64,000 nucleotides of DNA from Pseudomonas simiae (GTDB lineage Bacteria; Pseudomonadota; Gammaproteobacteria; Pseudomonadales; Pseudomonadaceae), in assembly GCF_900111895.1 (NCBI RefSeq), contig NZ_FOKB01000003.1, forward strand, positions 472,869 through 536,868, given 5' to 3'. The notes below the pieces were generated by a model. The model saw nothing but the letters and a program-made list of their open reading frames with translations, did not search any database and had not been told where the DNA came from. Of this stretch, positions 48,501 to 56,981 are shown piece by piece (position 1 is the first letter of the stretch; each line of letters opens with the position of its first letter). Position numbers and translations under genes: made by a program.

Positions 48501-49945
48501 GCCACTTGCATCAGATCAATCTGGACGGAGAAGTTATCAGCGACTTCGAGCGCGACCGCCTTCATCGTGAAGTGCTACGTACTCAAGGCCAGCTCAGCAC
48601 ACGTAGCGAATACGACCGGAGCGGTCGCCTGCGTTCACGCCATTGCCGTCATAGCCACCAGCCCATGCTGACGCCGGCGGCAATGCAACAGCACTTCGAA
48701 TACGACCCCGCTGACAATTTGACCGGCAAACTCGATCAGCAACCAACGACCCAGCAGCGCCAGCTGTTGCACTACGACGCTACCGGCCGCATCACTGCCA
48801 GCCAGGATAACCTGCTGGGCCAGCGCGAAACCTTTACTTACGACGCCGCCGCCAACCTGCTGGACAGTCCGCACCCCGGAGCGGGCCTAGTAGTACATAA
48901 CAAGCTGATGACCTATCAGGACAAGCGCTACCGTTATGACGGCTTCGGACGCATGATCGAAAAACGCAGCACCTCCCGAGGCGTACAACGATTTGCCTAC
49001 GATGCAGAAAGCCGACTGATTGAAGTCCGCAATGAAAACGGCAACGTGGTGAAAATGCACTATGACCCACTGGGCCGACGCATCAAAAAAACGGAACACG
49101 GTATTGATGGTTACCCACTGAGTGAAACTCGTTTTTCCTGGGACGGCTTGCGTCTCTTGCAGGAACACAAATACAGCCAGACCAGCCTATACGTGTACGA
49201 AAATGAGGGCTATGAACCCCTGGCCCGCGTAGATGGCATTGGACAACTGCAGAAATTGCGTTATTACCATAACGATCTCAACGGCCTTCCGGCACAACTC
49301 AGCGAAGCTGACGGCCACATCGTCTGGCAGGCAACGTACCGGGTGTGGGGCAACACGCTGGAGGAAGTGCGAGAACCTCATTACATTGAAGAACAGAACC
49401 TGCGATTCCAGGGGCAGTATCTGGATCGAGAAACAGGGCTGCACTACAACACTTTCAGATTCTACGATCCGGATATAGGGCGCTTTACATCCCCTGACCC
49501 GATCAGCTTGATGGGAGGACTGAATCTCTACTTATACGGCTTCAACCCTTTCAGCTGGGTTGACCCGCTTGGCCTGGAAGGCATTGAGCTGGGCCCAGGT
49601 GAGCAATTAGGAAACCCGAAGGACATCAACTTTGCCCAGCGAACCATCAATAGCGCGTTCGATACTCCCGAAGGAAAAAAACCTATCCAATCTGTCGTCA
49701 ACCAAGTTAAAAAGGGCAAACTGAAAGTTACCGATTTCCCACCAATTGAAGTGGTGAATGTCAAAGGCCAGCTTGTCGCACGGGATGGCAACAGCCGCCT
49801 GGCGATTGCTGTGCTGGGCAAGGCAAAACAAATTAAGTACAAGGTCATTACCGACCCTACCCTGCTACGCGACTTTAATACCCGACTCAGGAATAATGGC
49901 TTGCCAAATAGCGGTACGTCCAAAGTACCAACATGCAAAGGATAA
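45551..49945 (+). CDS. T6SS prePAAR/PAAR-Rhs effector with variable C-terminal toxin
   Basis: 1464 residues. Order: prePAAR motif AARMGDALTH (7-16); hydrophobic region (about 33-75); PAAR-like domain (about 100-246) with likely zinc ligands H127, C185, H188, C219; a second hydrophobic segment (about 274-296); the Rhs core (about 300-1344) of many YDxxGRL-type repeats; and the Rhs-core end with RFTSPDPISLMGGLNLYLYG and VDPLGLEG, where Rhs proteins self-cleave. The last 120 residues (1345-1464) are the toxin. Such effectors form a cage that holds the toxin and ride on VgrG. The toxin tail carries VARDGNSRLAIA, reminiscent of the ParB/Srx fold. Two hydrophobic regions match class II prePAAR proteins such as P. 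protegens RhsA. The tail has a lower GC content than the core. Confidence 0.9.
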   Translation: MSDALWAARMGDALTHTSMMADILGGVLEVAANVAITALATAAVAAAVGVTIATAGIGGCILGAVVGIVVGMAMSKTGADKGLSKMCESFANALFPPVVEATIAVGSTDTFVNSIPAARAAGSIPSHVAPAGTELEQVPPEPDPEPRPEPGFLDMAEGFFSQLWRPTVATPAPGVVPALTDMVLCARHPPMPPQLLAEGSDKVTINGQPAVRSGDRSMCDATVVSSGLISPNVTIGGGTVVVQEIRSGKTPGVGLAIEALMMLKGAKGKTLSNLPCMLLAGVTSYAVSQAMGAAANATMGSPNPVHAATGAKVLGGETELDFVLPGILPIDWQRFYNSRDERRTGMFGAGWSVPYEISVEILLHPDGGEELLYTDEQGRRINLGGISLGSAMFSPGEGLSIRRHRNGQLLIESADGIYRLFESTPANVSLLRLTQLGDRNDHRIHLNYDAAGRLVQLHDNLDLVQVELIRDQGHVSKIERVYPDQRREVLVSYSYNATGDLTEVRDATGQIQRRFSYDAGRRMVEHQLPAGLRCFYEWALVEDVEWRVSHHWTDEGDAYHFEYDLSAGVTRITDGMQRISIRHWNNQHQITKYSDNLGQTWLFDWNDERQLLGATDPQGGRFEYSYDETGNLISEIDPLGRRDSTMWLEHWALPLVETNPANHSWHYQYDQRGNCIAATDPMGHITRYRYDSHGHPVEIIDATGKSKKLRWSPFGQLVEHIDCSGYSTRFGYDERGFLQFITDALGERTQFSHDARGRLISSQLPDGRTEQYTRDTSGLLLGYTDPAGHTTLYQHNRRGQVCQRTDAYGRRVKFAYDSYGRLKALINENEESYQFVWDAGDRLTEQRDLDGSAKRYTYDLLNHMTAMTAVPAHFDNTLVNAAETPSPIVHRMERDAVGRLIAKMTDDGRTEYVYDSLDQLCAVTFTDLSGDTQVLSFAYAPLGRLLTEQSPMGTLQHHYDELGNLTQTQLPDGRWLNRLYYGSGHLHQINLDGEVISDFERDRLHREVLRTQGQLSTRSEYDRSGRLRSRHCRHSHQPMLTPAAMQQHFEYDPADNLTGKLDQQPTTQQRQLLHYDATGRITASQDNLLGQRETFTYDAAANLLDSPHPGAGLVVHNKLMTYQDKRYRYDGFGRMIEKRSTSRGVQRFAYDAESRLIEVRNENGNVVKMHYDPLGRRIKKTEHGIDGYPLSETRFSWDGLRLLQEHKYSQTSLYVYENEGYEPLARVDGIGQLQKLRYYHNDLNGLPAQLSEADGHIVWQATYRVWGNTLEEVREPHYIEEQNLRFQGQYLDRETGLHYNTFRFYDPDIGRFTSPDPISLMGGLNLYLYGFNPFSWVDPLGLEGIELGPGEQLGNPKDINFAQRTINSAFDTPEGKKPIQSVVNQVKKGKLKVTDFPPIEVVNVKGQLVARDGNSRLAIAVLGKAKQIKYKVITDPTLLRDFNTRLRNNGLPNSGTSKVPTCKG
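49583..49942 (+). other. C-terminal toxin region of the Rhs protein (ParB/Srx-like, tentative)
   Basis: Residues 1345-1464 after the conserved DPLGLEG. The key motif DGNSR (1412-1416) follows a hydrophobic strand (PPIEVVNVKGQLVA) and precedes a helix (LAIAVLGKA) and a strand (IKYKVIT), the order seen in ParB/sulfiredoxin-like domains, some of which act as nucleases or nucleotide hydrolases in polymorphic toxins. The substrate is not known. A cysteine (C1462) near the end is unexplained. Confidence 0.5.
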
Positions 49946-49950
49946 CGGCT

Positions 49951-50400
49951 ATGACAGTACCTACAAGTAAAGATCGGGCATTCGCTATTGAGTTGCCAGT
50001 ATGGCAGGCGCCGAATGACAACGTTCGCATCACCCTTGAGCGAGATGATGTAAGAGCCGAGTTTCCTACTTGGACCAAAAACGCAAACTACTCCAAATAT
50101 ATTGGCATTCTGGATTTCTCTAATGTATGGGCCCTCAGGCTGGAGCGTAATAAACACCTGCACTATTACGAAAACCGCGAGGACGATGAGTTCAAGTCCT
50201 CCTATTGGGTAATCCCTGAGTCCTCTTGGCTTGAAGGCCTGACAAAAGAAAGGGATATCACTTCACCCAACTGGAGAGCCTATGACAAGAACAAATACAC
50301 ACACTATATTATCCAAAGCCATGATTATTACATTGAAATTATTGCGGGTGACGTGCGCTTTTCAAAAAGAACTGGCAGGTCCAATGATGACTCTAAATAA
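49951..50400 (+). CDS. Putative immunity protein for the Rhs toxin
   Basis: 149 residues. No family recognised. It is rich in Tyr/Trp and charged residues (WVIPESSWLEG, HYIIQSHDYYIEIIAG) with no signal peptide or membrane helix, so it should act in the cytoplasm. AAGGA stands 8 bases before the ATG at 49951; the ATG at 49933 overlaps the Rhs stop and lacks a ribosome site. Position right after the Rhs tail and markedly lower GC than the neighbours are typical for a toxin-immunity pair exchanged as a unit. Confidence 0.7.
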   Translation: MTVPTSKDRAFAIELPVWQAPNDNVRITLERDDVRAEFPTWTKNANYSKYIGILDFSNVWALRLERNKHLHYYENREDDEFKSSYWVIPESSWLEGLTKERDITSPNWRAYDKNKYTHYIIQSHDYYIEIIAGDVRFSKRTGRSNDDSK

Positions 50401-50465
50401 GAGGACGGCGCGTCTACACCCGTGAGCTTGCTGGTTGGCCTGCAGGCTCTGTAACACCAAGGACA

Positions 50466-50503
50466 AAAAATGGGCACCCGACCCAGTCGGCGTGCCCATT
50501 TTT
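50466..50503. terminator. Bidirectional terminator after the immunity gene
   Basis: AAAAATGGGCAC (50466-50477) pairs with GTGCCCATTTTT (50492-50503), and an inner CCGAC/GTCGG stem extends it. A/T-tracts on both sides can stop both the T6SS operon and the convergent hupA. Confidence 0.9.
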
Positions 50504-50538
50504 CCTACCACCCCGCCCCGTTCGAGACGGTAACGCCA

Positions 50539-50814
50539 TTACGCGTTAACAGTGTCTTTCAGCGATTTACCCGGTTTGAACGCAACGGTGTTGCTCGCCT
50601 TGATTTTCACCGGCTCACCGGTTTGTGGGTTTTTGCCGGTGCGGGCGCCGCGATGGCGTTGCAGGAAGGTGCCGAAGCCAACCAGGGTGACGCTGTCCTT
50701 GCGGTGCAGGGCGCCGGTGATTTCTTCGAGAACAGCGTTAAGGACGCGGTTAGCCTGTTCTTTGGTGAGATCCGCTTTTTCAGCGATGGCGGCTGCGAGT
50801 TCTGGTTTACGCAT
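50539..50814 (-). CDS. hupA: HU-type DNA-binding protein
   Basis: 91 residues. The HU/IHF fold is clear: MRKPELAAAIAEKADLTKEQA, VTLVGFGTFLQRHRGARTGKNPQTGEPV (DNA-binding arm) and FKPGKSLKD. HU bends and compacts DNA. The hup gene next to rubredoxin reductase is the third HU paralogue of pseudomonads, variously named hupA or hupN, so the symbol is tentative. GC-rich intergenic sequence of 190 bp with a GCTGCTC/GAGAGCAGC hairpin precedes it. Confidence 0.9.
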   Translation of the reverse strand: MRKPELAAAIAEKADLTKEQANRVLNAVLEEITGALHRKDSVTLVGFGTFLQRHRGARTGKNPQTGEPVKIKASNTVAFKPGKSLKDTVNA

Positions 50815-51005
50815 AAGTGAAGCCTCTTTGACGGTTTTTTGTTGTTATGTCCGTGCTGCTCTCTTCTGGAGCAGCGCCCAAAGCGCCGCAGGCTCTACTC
50901 TGCGGCAGACGGGAGTGAGGATGGCATGCCCTCGCACGCTCCGCCAGTCTCGCGGCGACCTTTCTAGGGTGAAAAACGCGGTTATTCCGACAGAACGACC
51001 GCTAT

Positions 51006-52154
51006 TTACGCCAGCAACGGTGGAAGTTCTTTATTGAGCGCGAGTTTTTCCATCACGGCGCTGCCGGTCAGTGCGTAGCCCAGCAGGCGGCCGCTGGCGT
51101 CGCGGCACAAGGCCTTGATGTCGGCACCCTCGCCTTCAACGCTCCAGACGCCTTCGGTGCCGCGAGGCGGTGGCGAGACCACCAGTGGGCAGACCGGCGT
51201 CTTGACGGTCACCGGCATCGGGCCGTAGCTGACTGCGGTGGCGTTGCCGGCCAGGGTCTGGGCCAGGGCGCGGGCGCAGCTCATCAGCGGCATCACGTAC
51301 AGCAGGTTCAGGCCGTCGACCTCGGCGCAGTCGCCCAGGGCGTAGATATTGGCGTGGGAGGTCTTGAGGTGGCGATCCACCATGATCCCGCGGTTGGTCT
51401 GCAGGCCGGCGGCGGCGGCCAGGTCCACGCGTGGACGCAGACCGATGGCCGAGACCACCAGGTCGCAGGCGATCACTTCACCGTCCGACAGATGGGCTTC
51501 CAAGCCGTCAGCGGTGCGCTGTAGGCGATTGAGGACAGGACCCAGGTGGAAGCGCGCGCCAAGGCTTTCCAGGCCGGCCTGTACCGCTGCGGCGGCGGCC
51601 GGGTGCAGCAGGGTCGGCATGACTTGCTCGCACGGTGCCACCAGGTCGATTTCATAACCGCCAAGGATCAGGTCATTGGCAAATTCACAGCCGATCAGGC
51701 CGGCGCCGAGCAGCAGCACACGGCGTTTGCCGGCAGCGGCGGCACGAAAGCGTGCGTAATCTTCGAGATCGTTGATAGGGAAAATCAGTTCAGCCGCATC
51801 GCCTTCCACCGGCACACGCACGGTTTCTGCGCCCCAGGCCAGGATCAGGTCGCGGTACGCCACCGCTTCCTCGCCGATCCACAGGCGCTTGTGGCCGGGG
51901 TCGATGCCGCTGACGCGGGTGTGAGTGCGCACTTCGGCCTTGAGTTGCTCGGCCATGGCGCCGGGTTCGGCCATGCTCAGGCCATCGGCTTCCTTGTTCT
52001 TGCCAAAGCCGGTGGAGAGCATGGGCTTGGAGTAGGAGCGCCCGTCATCCGCGGTGATCAGCAGCAATGGGGTCTCGCTGTCGAGCTTGCGAAACTCCCG
52101 GGCCACGTTGTAACCGGCCAATCCTGTGCCGATGATCACGACAGGTGCGTTCAT
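51006..52154 (-). CDS. alkT: Rubredoxin-NAD(+) reductase
   Basis: 382 residues, FAD/NAD-dependent pyridine-nucleotide-disulfide oxidoreductase family. Marks: the N-terminal FAD-binding [21 protein letters not shown]-binding [16 protein letters not shown] (about 150-165), and C-terminal FAD site [11 protein letters not shown]. It passes electrons from NADH to rubredoxin. The rubredoxin gene lies 37 bp upstream on the same strand. AlkT/RubB names are both used; it supports alkane hydroxylase or other rubredoxin partners. Confidence 0.92.
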   Translation of the reverse strand: MNAPVVIIGTGLAGYNVAREFRKLDSETPLLLITADDGRSYSKPMLSTGFGKNKEADGLSMAEPGAMAEQLKAEVRTHTRVSGIDPGHKRLWIGEEAVAYRDLILAWGAETVRVPVEGDAAELIFPINDLEDYARFRAAAAGKRRVLLLGAGLIGCEFANDLILGGYEIDLVAPCEQVMPTLLHPAAAAAVQAGLESLGARFHLGPVLNRLQRTADGLEAHLSDGEVIACDLVVSAIGLRPRVDLAAAAGLQTNRGIMVDRHLKTSHANIYALGDCAEVDGLNLLYVMPLMSCARALAQTLAGNATAVSYGPMPVTVKTPVCPLVVSPPPRGTEGVWSVEGEGADIKALCRDASGRLLGYALTGSAVMEKLALNKELPPLLA

Positions 52155-52191
52155 TCCTTTCTCCTTGTAGTACTTATCTGAAAGCTGAAAA

Positions 52192-52359
52192 TTAGCCGAT
52201 TTCGATCATTTCGAAATCCACTTTGCCCACGCCGCAGTCAGGGCACAGCCAGTCTTCCGGGACGTCTTGCCACAGGGTTCCCGGAGCGATTCCGTCATCC
52301 GGCCAGCCGTCTTTCTCGTCATAGATCAGGCCGCAGACTACACATTGCCACTTCTTCAT
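52192..52359 (-). CDS. rubA: Rubredoxin
   Basis: 55 residues, too short for the usual 60-codon cutoff. The two metal-binding motifs CVVCG and CPDCG are intact (ligands C6, C9, C39, C42), plus the conserved aromatic and [16 protein letters not shown] segments, so it should hold one iron. It carries electrons from the reductase encoded just downstream. Other pseudomonads, such as P. aeruginosa, have two rubredoxin genes here; only one is seen. Confidence 0.93.
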   Translation of the reverse strand: MKKWQCVVCGLIYDEKDGWPDDGIAPGTLWQDVPEDWLCPDCGVGKVDFEMIEIG

Positions 52360-52555
52360 TACTTACTTCCTCAGGGTCCAGGCAGTTTGGCCGACGGTCG
52401 ATGGATCCAGCGTTGCCGTGCGGCTCAGGGCGTTTTGTACTGATCGGGGCGGGCAGATGCAAGCACGATCGACGCAAACAGCCAGTTCGGTCCGGCAAAA
52501 ACCAGGGACGCCATGGTAAGCTCGCCGCCTCTTTTGCTGCCAATACTGACTCACC

Positions 52556-53119
52556 GTGCCGCACTCAATCGACTCTTCCGATGCTTGCCAATGGCTGACC
52601 CAGAGCCTTCTGCACCCTGCGCCTGCGCCTTTGACCCTCAATTGGCTGTTCAACGAAGACTCACTGACACGGCGGCTGACGTGGCTGTCCAGCGACGGTT
52701 TCAGCGTGACGCCACTGTTCGAAGGGTGGCAGCCACTGCGCGATGATGAATGCGCTGCCCTGGCACTGGCCCCGGCCACTATCGGCTGGGTGCGTGAAGT
52801 GTATTTGCGTGGGCAGGGCCAGCCTTGGGTGTTCGCGCGCAGTGTGGCGGCGCGCAGTGCCTTGCAGGGCGACGGCTTGCATATGGATGAGTTGGGCAGC
52901 CGTTCACTGGGTGAATTGCTGTTTTGCGACCAGGCATTCACCCGCCAGGCCATTGAGGTGTGCCATTACCCGCGACAATGGCTGCCCACGACGGTCCAGA
53001 CCGACGGGCTGTGGGCGCGCCGCTCACGCTTCGATCGCGGTTCGCTGAGCGTGCTGGTGGCGGAGATCTTTTTGCCGAGCTTCTGGCACGCGCTGCATGC
53101 CCATCCGGAGAACTGCTGA
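52556..53119 (+). CDS. ubiC: Chorismate lyase
   Basis: 187 residues. Converts chorismate to 4-hydroxybenzoate and pyruvate, the first ubiquinone-specific step. Seen: [19 protein letters not shown], the catalytic-arginine region [19 protein letters not shown], and the C-terminal [17 protein letters not shown]. Start is a GTG at 52556. The stop overlaps the ubiA ATG (TGATG), so the two steps are coupled. Confidence 0.93.
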   Translation: MPHSIDSSDACQWLTQSLLHPAPAPLTLNWLFNEDSLTRRLTWLSSDGFSVTPLFEGWQPLRDDECAALALAPATIGWVREVYLRGQGQPWVFARSVAARSALQGDGLHMDELGSRSLGELLFCDQAFTRQAIEVCHYPRQWLPTTVQTDGLWARRSRFDRGSLSVLVAEIFLPSFWHALHAHPENC

Positions 53120-54009
53120 TGTATCAAAGCCTGCTCAAATCCCTGAACCGCCTGAACCCGAGGGCCTGGGATTTCATTCAGTTGACCCGGATGGACAAAC
53201 CCATCGGCATTTACTTGCTGCTGTGGCCGACGCTGTGGGCACTGTGGATTGCAGGCAAAGGTTCGCCGTCCCTGATCAATATTGTGATTTTCGTGCTGGG
53301 CGTGGTGCTGACCCGGGCGGGCGGCTGCGTGATCAATGATTGGGCCGACCGCAAGGTCGACGGCCATGTGAAGCGCACCGAGCAGCGCCCACTGGTGAGC
53401 GGCAAGATCAGCTCCAAGGAAGCGCTGGTGTTTTTTGCGGTGCTGATGGGCATCAGTTTCCTGCTGGTGCTGTTGACCAACGCCACCACTGTCCTGTTGT
53501 CCCTCGGTGGTTTGGCTTTGGCGGCGAGCTACCCGTTCATGAAGCGTTACACCTATTACCCTCAAGTGGTGCTGGGCGCGGCGTTTTCCTGGGGTATGCC
53601 GATGGCGTTTACCGCCGAGACCGGCAGCCTGCCCGCCGCCGCGTGGCTGCTGTATATCGCCAACCTGCTGTGGACGGTGGGCTACGACACTTATTACGCG
53701 ATGACCGATCGCGATGACGATTTGAAAATCGGCGTGAAATCCACCGCCATTTTGTTTGGTGAAGCTGATCGCGTGATCATCCTGACCCTGCAAGGCCTTT
53801 CGCTGGCGTGCCTGCTGCTGGCGGGCGCACGGTTCGAGCTGGGCGGCTGGTTCCACCTGGGCTTGCTGGCGGCGGCGGGCTGTTTTGCCTGGGAGTTCTG
53901 GTACACCCGCGACAAGGACCGGATGAAGTGCTTCAAGGCGTTTCTGCACAACCACTGGGCCGGGCTGGCGATATTTGTCGGGATTGTGGCGGACTACGCA
54001 TTTCGCTGA
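53119..54009 (+). CDS. ubiA: 4-Hydroxybenzoate polyprenyltransferase
   Basis: 296 residues, about nine membrane helices. It attaches the polyprenyl chain to 4-hydroxybenzoate. The two Mg2+-binding Asp-rich motifs are present: [12 protein letters not shown] (about 74-85) and [20 protein letters not shown]. The ATG at 53119 is right for the family; the longer frame is the ubiC +1 overlap. Confidence 0.96.
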   Translation: MYQSLLKSLNRLNPRAWDFIQLTRMDKPIGIYLLLWPTLWALWIAGKGSPSLINIVIFVLGVVLTRAGGCVINDWADRKVDGHVKRTEQRPLVSGKISSKEALVFFAVLMGISFLLVLLTNATTVLLSLGGLALAASYPFMKRYTYYPQVVLGAAFSWGMPMAFTAETGSLPAAAWLLYIANLLWTVGYDTYYAMTDRDDDLKIGVKSTAILFGEADRVIILTLQGLSLACLLLAGARFELGGWFHLGLLAAAGCFAWEFWYTRDKDRMKCFKAFLHNHWAGLAIFVGIVADYAFR

Positions 54010-54013
54010 ATGC

Positions 54014-54114
54014 TGTAGGAGCGAGCTTGCTCGCGAAAAACCTGAGAGCGCTGTTGTGTGTCAGGCACCCAGCGTTATCGTTAACGCCCTTCGCGAGCAA
54101 GCTGGCTCCTACAG
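54014..54114. repeat. REP doublet after ubiA
   Basis: The left arm CTGTAGGAGCGAGCTTGCTC (54013 on) and right arm ending GCTCCTACAG (to 54114). It sits between the convergent ubiA and the small secreted-protein gene and may be their shared 3' structure. Confidence 0.8.
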
Positions 54115-54120
54115 GGGTGA

Positions 54121-54498
54121 TCAGGGCTTGATCACATGCCACGCCCCACCCTTGCCATCACCCGTCTTGTCACCCGCCTTGTGGTCATCCTTGTAGGTGT
54201 AGACAGGCTTACCGTCATAGGCCCACTGGCTGGTCTGGTCGTCGCGAGTGATCACCGTCCATTTGCCCGTCGACGTATCGGTGGACTCAGCCTTGAGCGG
54301 CGGCCAGTTGGTCGCGCACTGGTCCTTGCACACTGACTTGCCGTCGGCATCCTTGTCGAAGGTGTAGAGCGTCATGCCCTTGTGGTCCACCAGCATCCCG
54401 TCTTTCGTCATCGCGGGTTCCGCCGCGAACGCCAGGGTCGGTAGCGTCAACGCTGCCGTTACCAGCAGGGCTTTCCAGGAAATCGTGCTGTAAGTCAT
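54121..54498 (-). CDS. Secreted repeat protein (COG4315 type)
   Basis: 125 residues. A signal peptide (WKALLVTAALTLPTLAFAAEP) precedes the family's conserved motifs: LYTFDKDADGKSVCKDQCATNWPPL and the second half QWAYDGKPVYTY. Proteins of this group (Yx[FWY]xxD motif) are periplasmic or outer-membrane, of unknown function. The ATG at 54498 with AAGGAAGG beats the frame-start at 54597. Divergent from phoB. Confidence 0.85.
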   Translation of the reverse strand: MTYSTISWKALLVTAALTLPTLAFAAEPAMTKDGMLVDHKGMTLYTFDKDADGKSVCKDQCATNWPPLKAESTDTSTGKWTVITRDDQTSQWAYDGKPVYTYKDDHKAGDKTGDGKGGAWHVIKP

Positions 54499-54580
54499 CG
54501 GAACCTTCCTTTTTTGGTTGTCAGGATTCGGACCCAAAGCGTAGTCCAGAGAGGCGGGAATTGCCCGAGCGACTAAATTA

Positions 54581-54612
54581 CTGTCACACGACTGCAATAA
54601 TTCCGTTATCTA
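54581..54612 (+). promoter_or_regulatory. Pho box and -10 upstream of phoB
   Basis: CTGTCAC (54581-54587)-ACGA-CTGCAAT (54592-54598) matches two 7-bp direct repeats of CTGTCAT separated by 4 bp. A TATCTA-like -10 at 54607 follows at the spacing used in PhoB-activated promoters. This points to autoregulation of phoB(R) in low phosphate. Confidence 0.65.
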
Positions 54613-54653
54613 ATGCGGCGCAAGACAGTTAAATGACAAGAGGATTTTTGAGC

Positions 54654-55343
54654 ATGGTTGGCAGGAGCATTCTGATTGTTGACGACGAAGCGCCCATCCG
54701 CGAGATGATCGCCGTTGCGTTGGAAATGGCCGGCTACGACTGCCTGGAGGCGGAGAACTCCCAGCAGGCCCATGCCATTATCGTCGACCGCAAGCCGGAC
54801 CTGATCCTGCTGGACTGGATGCTGCCCGGCACCTCCGGCATCGAACTCGCCCGCCGTCTCAAGCGTGACGAGCTGACCGGGGACATCCCGATCATCATGC
54901 TCACCGCCAAGGGCGAAGAGGACAACAAGATCCAGGGCCTGGAAGTCGGTGCCGATGACTACATCACCAAGCCGTTTTCCCCACGCGAACTGGTCGCACG
55001 CCTGAAAGCCGTGCTGCGCCGCGCCGGCCCGACCGATGGCGAAGCACCGATTGAAGTCGGTGGCCTGTTGCTGGACCCGATCAGTCACCGCGTGACCATC
55101 GACGGCACGCCGGCCGAGATGGGCCCTACCGAATATCGCCTGCTGCAGTTCTTCATGACCCACCAGGAACGCGCCTACACCCGTGGCCAACTGCTCGACC
55201 AAGTGTGGGGCGGCAACGTCTATGTGGAGGAGCGCACCGTGGATGTGCATATCCGCCGCCTGCGCAAAGCCTTGGGCGAGGCCTACGAGAATCTGGTACA
55301 AACCGTGCGCGGCACTGGCTACCGCTTCTCCACCAAAGGCTGA
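54654..55343 (+). CDS. phoB: Phosphate response regulator PhoB
   Basis: 229 residues. An N-terminal receiver with acidic pocket (D10, D11) and phospho-acceptor D54 (ILLDWMLPG), a K near the [14 protein letters not shown] segment, then an OmpR-type winged helix (about 130-229; [30 protein letters not shown], residues about 178-207). It activates the Pho regulon when phosphate is low. The ATG at 54654 matches the usual MVG start; the upstream ATG at 54633 is a seven-codon extension. Confidence 0.97.
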   Translation: MVGRSILIVDDEAPIREMIAVALEMAGYDCLEAENSQQAHAIIVDRKPDLILLDWMLPGTSGIELARRLKRDELTGDIPIIMLTAKGEEDNKIQGLEVGADDYITKPFSPRELVARLKAVLRRAGPTDGEAPIEVGGLLLDPISHRVTIDGTPAEMGPTEYRLLQFFMTHQERAYTRGQLLDQVWGGNVYVEERTVDVHIRRLRKALGEAYENLVQTVRGTGYRFSTKG

Positions 55344-55388
55344 GCCCGTCCCTTTTTTCCTTAACAGCTGACAAGGACGCATGTTTAA

Positions 55389-56711
55389 GTGAACCAAAAC
55401 TGGCATGGCACCCTGATCCGCCACATGCTTTTGCTGATCACCGGCTGCCTGTTGGTGGGCCTGGTCAGTGGCTACTACGGCTGGAGCCTGGCAGTCGGCA
55501 TTGCCTTGTACCTGGGTTGGACCCTCAAGCAACTGCTGCGCCTGCACGAATGGCTGCGCCAGCACAAACCCGACGAAGCACCGCCCGATGGCTACGGCCT
55601 GTGGGGCGAAGTGTTCGACAGCATTTACCACCTGCAACGACGCGACCAACGGGTGCGCGGGCGCCTGCAAGCGGTGATTGACCGGGTGCAGGAGTCCACC
55701 GCCGCGCTCAAGGATGCGGTGATCATGCTCGACAGCGACGGCAACCTGGAATGGTGGAACCGCGCCGCCGAAACCCTGCTGGGCCTCAAAACGCCCCAGG
55801 ACAGCGGCCAGCCGGTGACCAACCTGGTGCGCCATCCGCGCTTCAAGGAGTACTTCGAGCAGGAAAACTACGAAGAAGCCCTGGAAATTCCCTCACCCAC
55901 CAATGACCGCGTACGCATCCAGCTGTACCTGACGCGCTACGGCAACAATGAACACCTGATGCTGGTGCGCGACGTCACCCGCATCCACCAGCTGGAACAG
56001 ATGCGCAAAGACTTCGTCGCCAACGTCTCACATGAGCTGCGTACGCCTCTGACCGTGATCTGTGGGTACCTGGAGACGCTGCTGGACAACGTCGACGAGA
56101 TCAATCCGCGCTGGAGCCGAGCCCTGCAGCAGATGCAGCAGCAAGGTTCACGCATGCAGACGCTGCTCAACGACCTGCTGTTGCTGGCCAAGCTTGAGGC
56201 GACCGATTATCCCTCGGATAACCACCCCGTCGCCGTACAAAGCCTGCTGCAAACCATCAAGAACGACGCCCTGGCCCTCTCCGGCCAACGTGGGCAACAG
56301 ATCACCCTGGAAGCCGACCCGAACGTGCTGCTCAAAGGCAGCGAAGGTGAGTTGCGCAGTGCGTTTTCCAACCTGGTGTTCAACGCCGTGAAGTACACCC
56401 CGGACAAAGGCAATATCCGCATCCGCTGGTGGACCGACGAACAGGGCGCGCACCTGAGCGTGCAAGACTCCGGCATCGGCATCGACGCCAAGCACCTGCC
56501 GCGTCTGACCGAGCGTTTCTACCGCGTCGACTCCAGCCGCAACTCCAATACCGGCGGTACCGGGCTCGGCCTGGCGATTGTCAAGCATGTGCTCTTGCGC
56601 CACCGTGCGCGCCTGGAAATCAGCAGCGTGCTGGGGCATGGCAGTACGTTTACCTGCCATTTTCCGCCGACGCAGATGACCCGTTCGCGGGGGGGCACTG
56701 CCGATGAATAA
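55389..56711 (+). CDS. phoR: Phosphate sensor kinase PhoR
   Basis: 440 residues, close to P. aeruginosa PhoR. Two short N-terminal membrane segments (about 11-45) with no large periplasmic loop, a PAS region (about 100-200), HisKA with H215 in VSHELRTPL, and a C-terminal HATPase (NAVKYTPDKGN, GIGIDAKHLPRLTERFYR, GTGLGLAIVKHVL). It phosphorylates PhoB, with input from PstSCAB-PhoU. Start is the GTG at 55389, 45 bp after phoB. Confidence 0.95.
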   Translation: MNQNWHGTLIRHMLLLITGCLLVGLVSGYYGWSLAVGIALYLGWTLKQLLRLHEWLRQHKPDEAPPDGYGLWGEVFDSIYHLQRRDQRVRGRLQAVIDRVQESTAALKDAVIMLDSDGNLEWWNRAAETLLGLKTPQDSGQPVTNLVRHPRFKEYFEQENYEEALEIPSPTNDRVRIQLYLTRYGNNEHLMLVRDVTRIHQLEQMRKDFVANVSHELRTPLTVICGYLETLLDNVDEINPRWSRALQQMQQQGSRMQTLLNDLLLLAKLEATDYPSDNHPVAVQSLLQTIKNDALALSGQRGQQITLEADPNVLLKGSEGELRSAFSNLVFNAVKYTPDKGNIRIRWWTDEQGAHLSVQDSGIGIDAKHLPRLTERFYRVDSSRNSNTGGTGLGLAIVKHVLLRHRARLEISSVLGHGSTFTCHFPPTQMTRSRGGTADE

Positions 56712-56737
56712 CCTGAGAACGACCCAAACCTGAAAGG

Positions 56738-56825
56738 TGAAGGCGGGCGTGCTCACGAATGCGGTGGGTCAGCCATGAAGGTGTTGACTGACCCACCGCA
56801 TTCGCGAGCAAGCCCGCTCCCACAT
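56738..56825. repeat. Degenerate REP doublet after phoR
   Basis: The right arm (56801-56825) is canonical; the left (56738-56757) has three or more changes. The inner GAATGCGGTGGGTCAG pairs perfectly with CTGACCCACCGCATTC (56787-56802), giving a long hairpin. Confidence 0.75.
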
Positions 56826-56981
56826 TAGATTTCCAGCGTGTCGAAGTGCGTATTCCACGCCCCGCCCGGCAGTGGGCACTAGGCAAGCGCCCCGTCAGCC
56901 GCTACATTGGCCGACTTGCGCCTGCCCTTCAGGCCCACCTGCCACCCCTTATTGAAAACACGGAACCTGCAAAACCCCATC

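Noticed and set aside
52319..52564. 81-codon minus-strand frame over the rubredoxin start
   Set aside because: It overlaps rubredoxin in another frame; the small rubredoxin frame has clear metal motifs, whereas this one has none.
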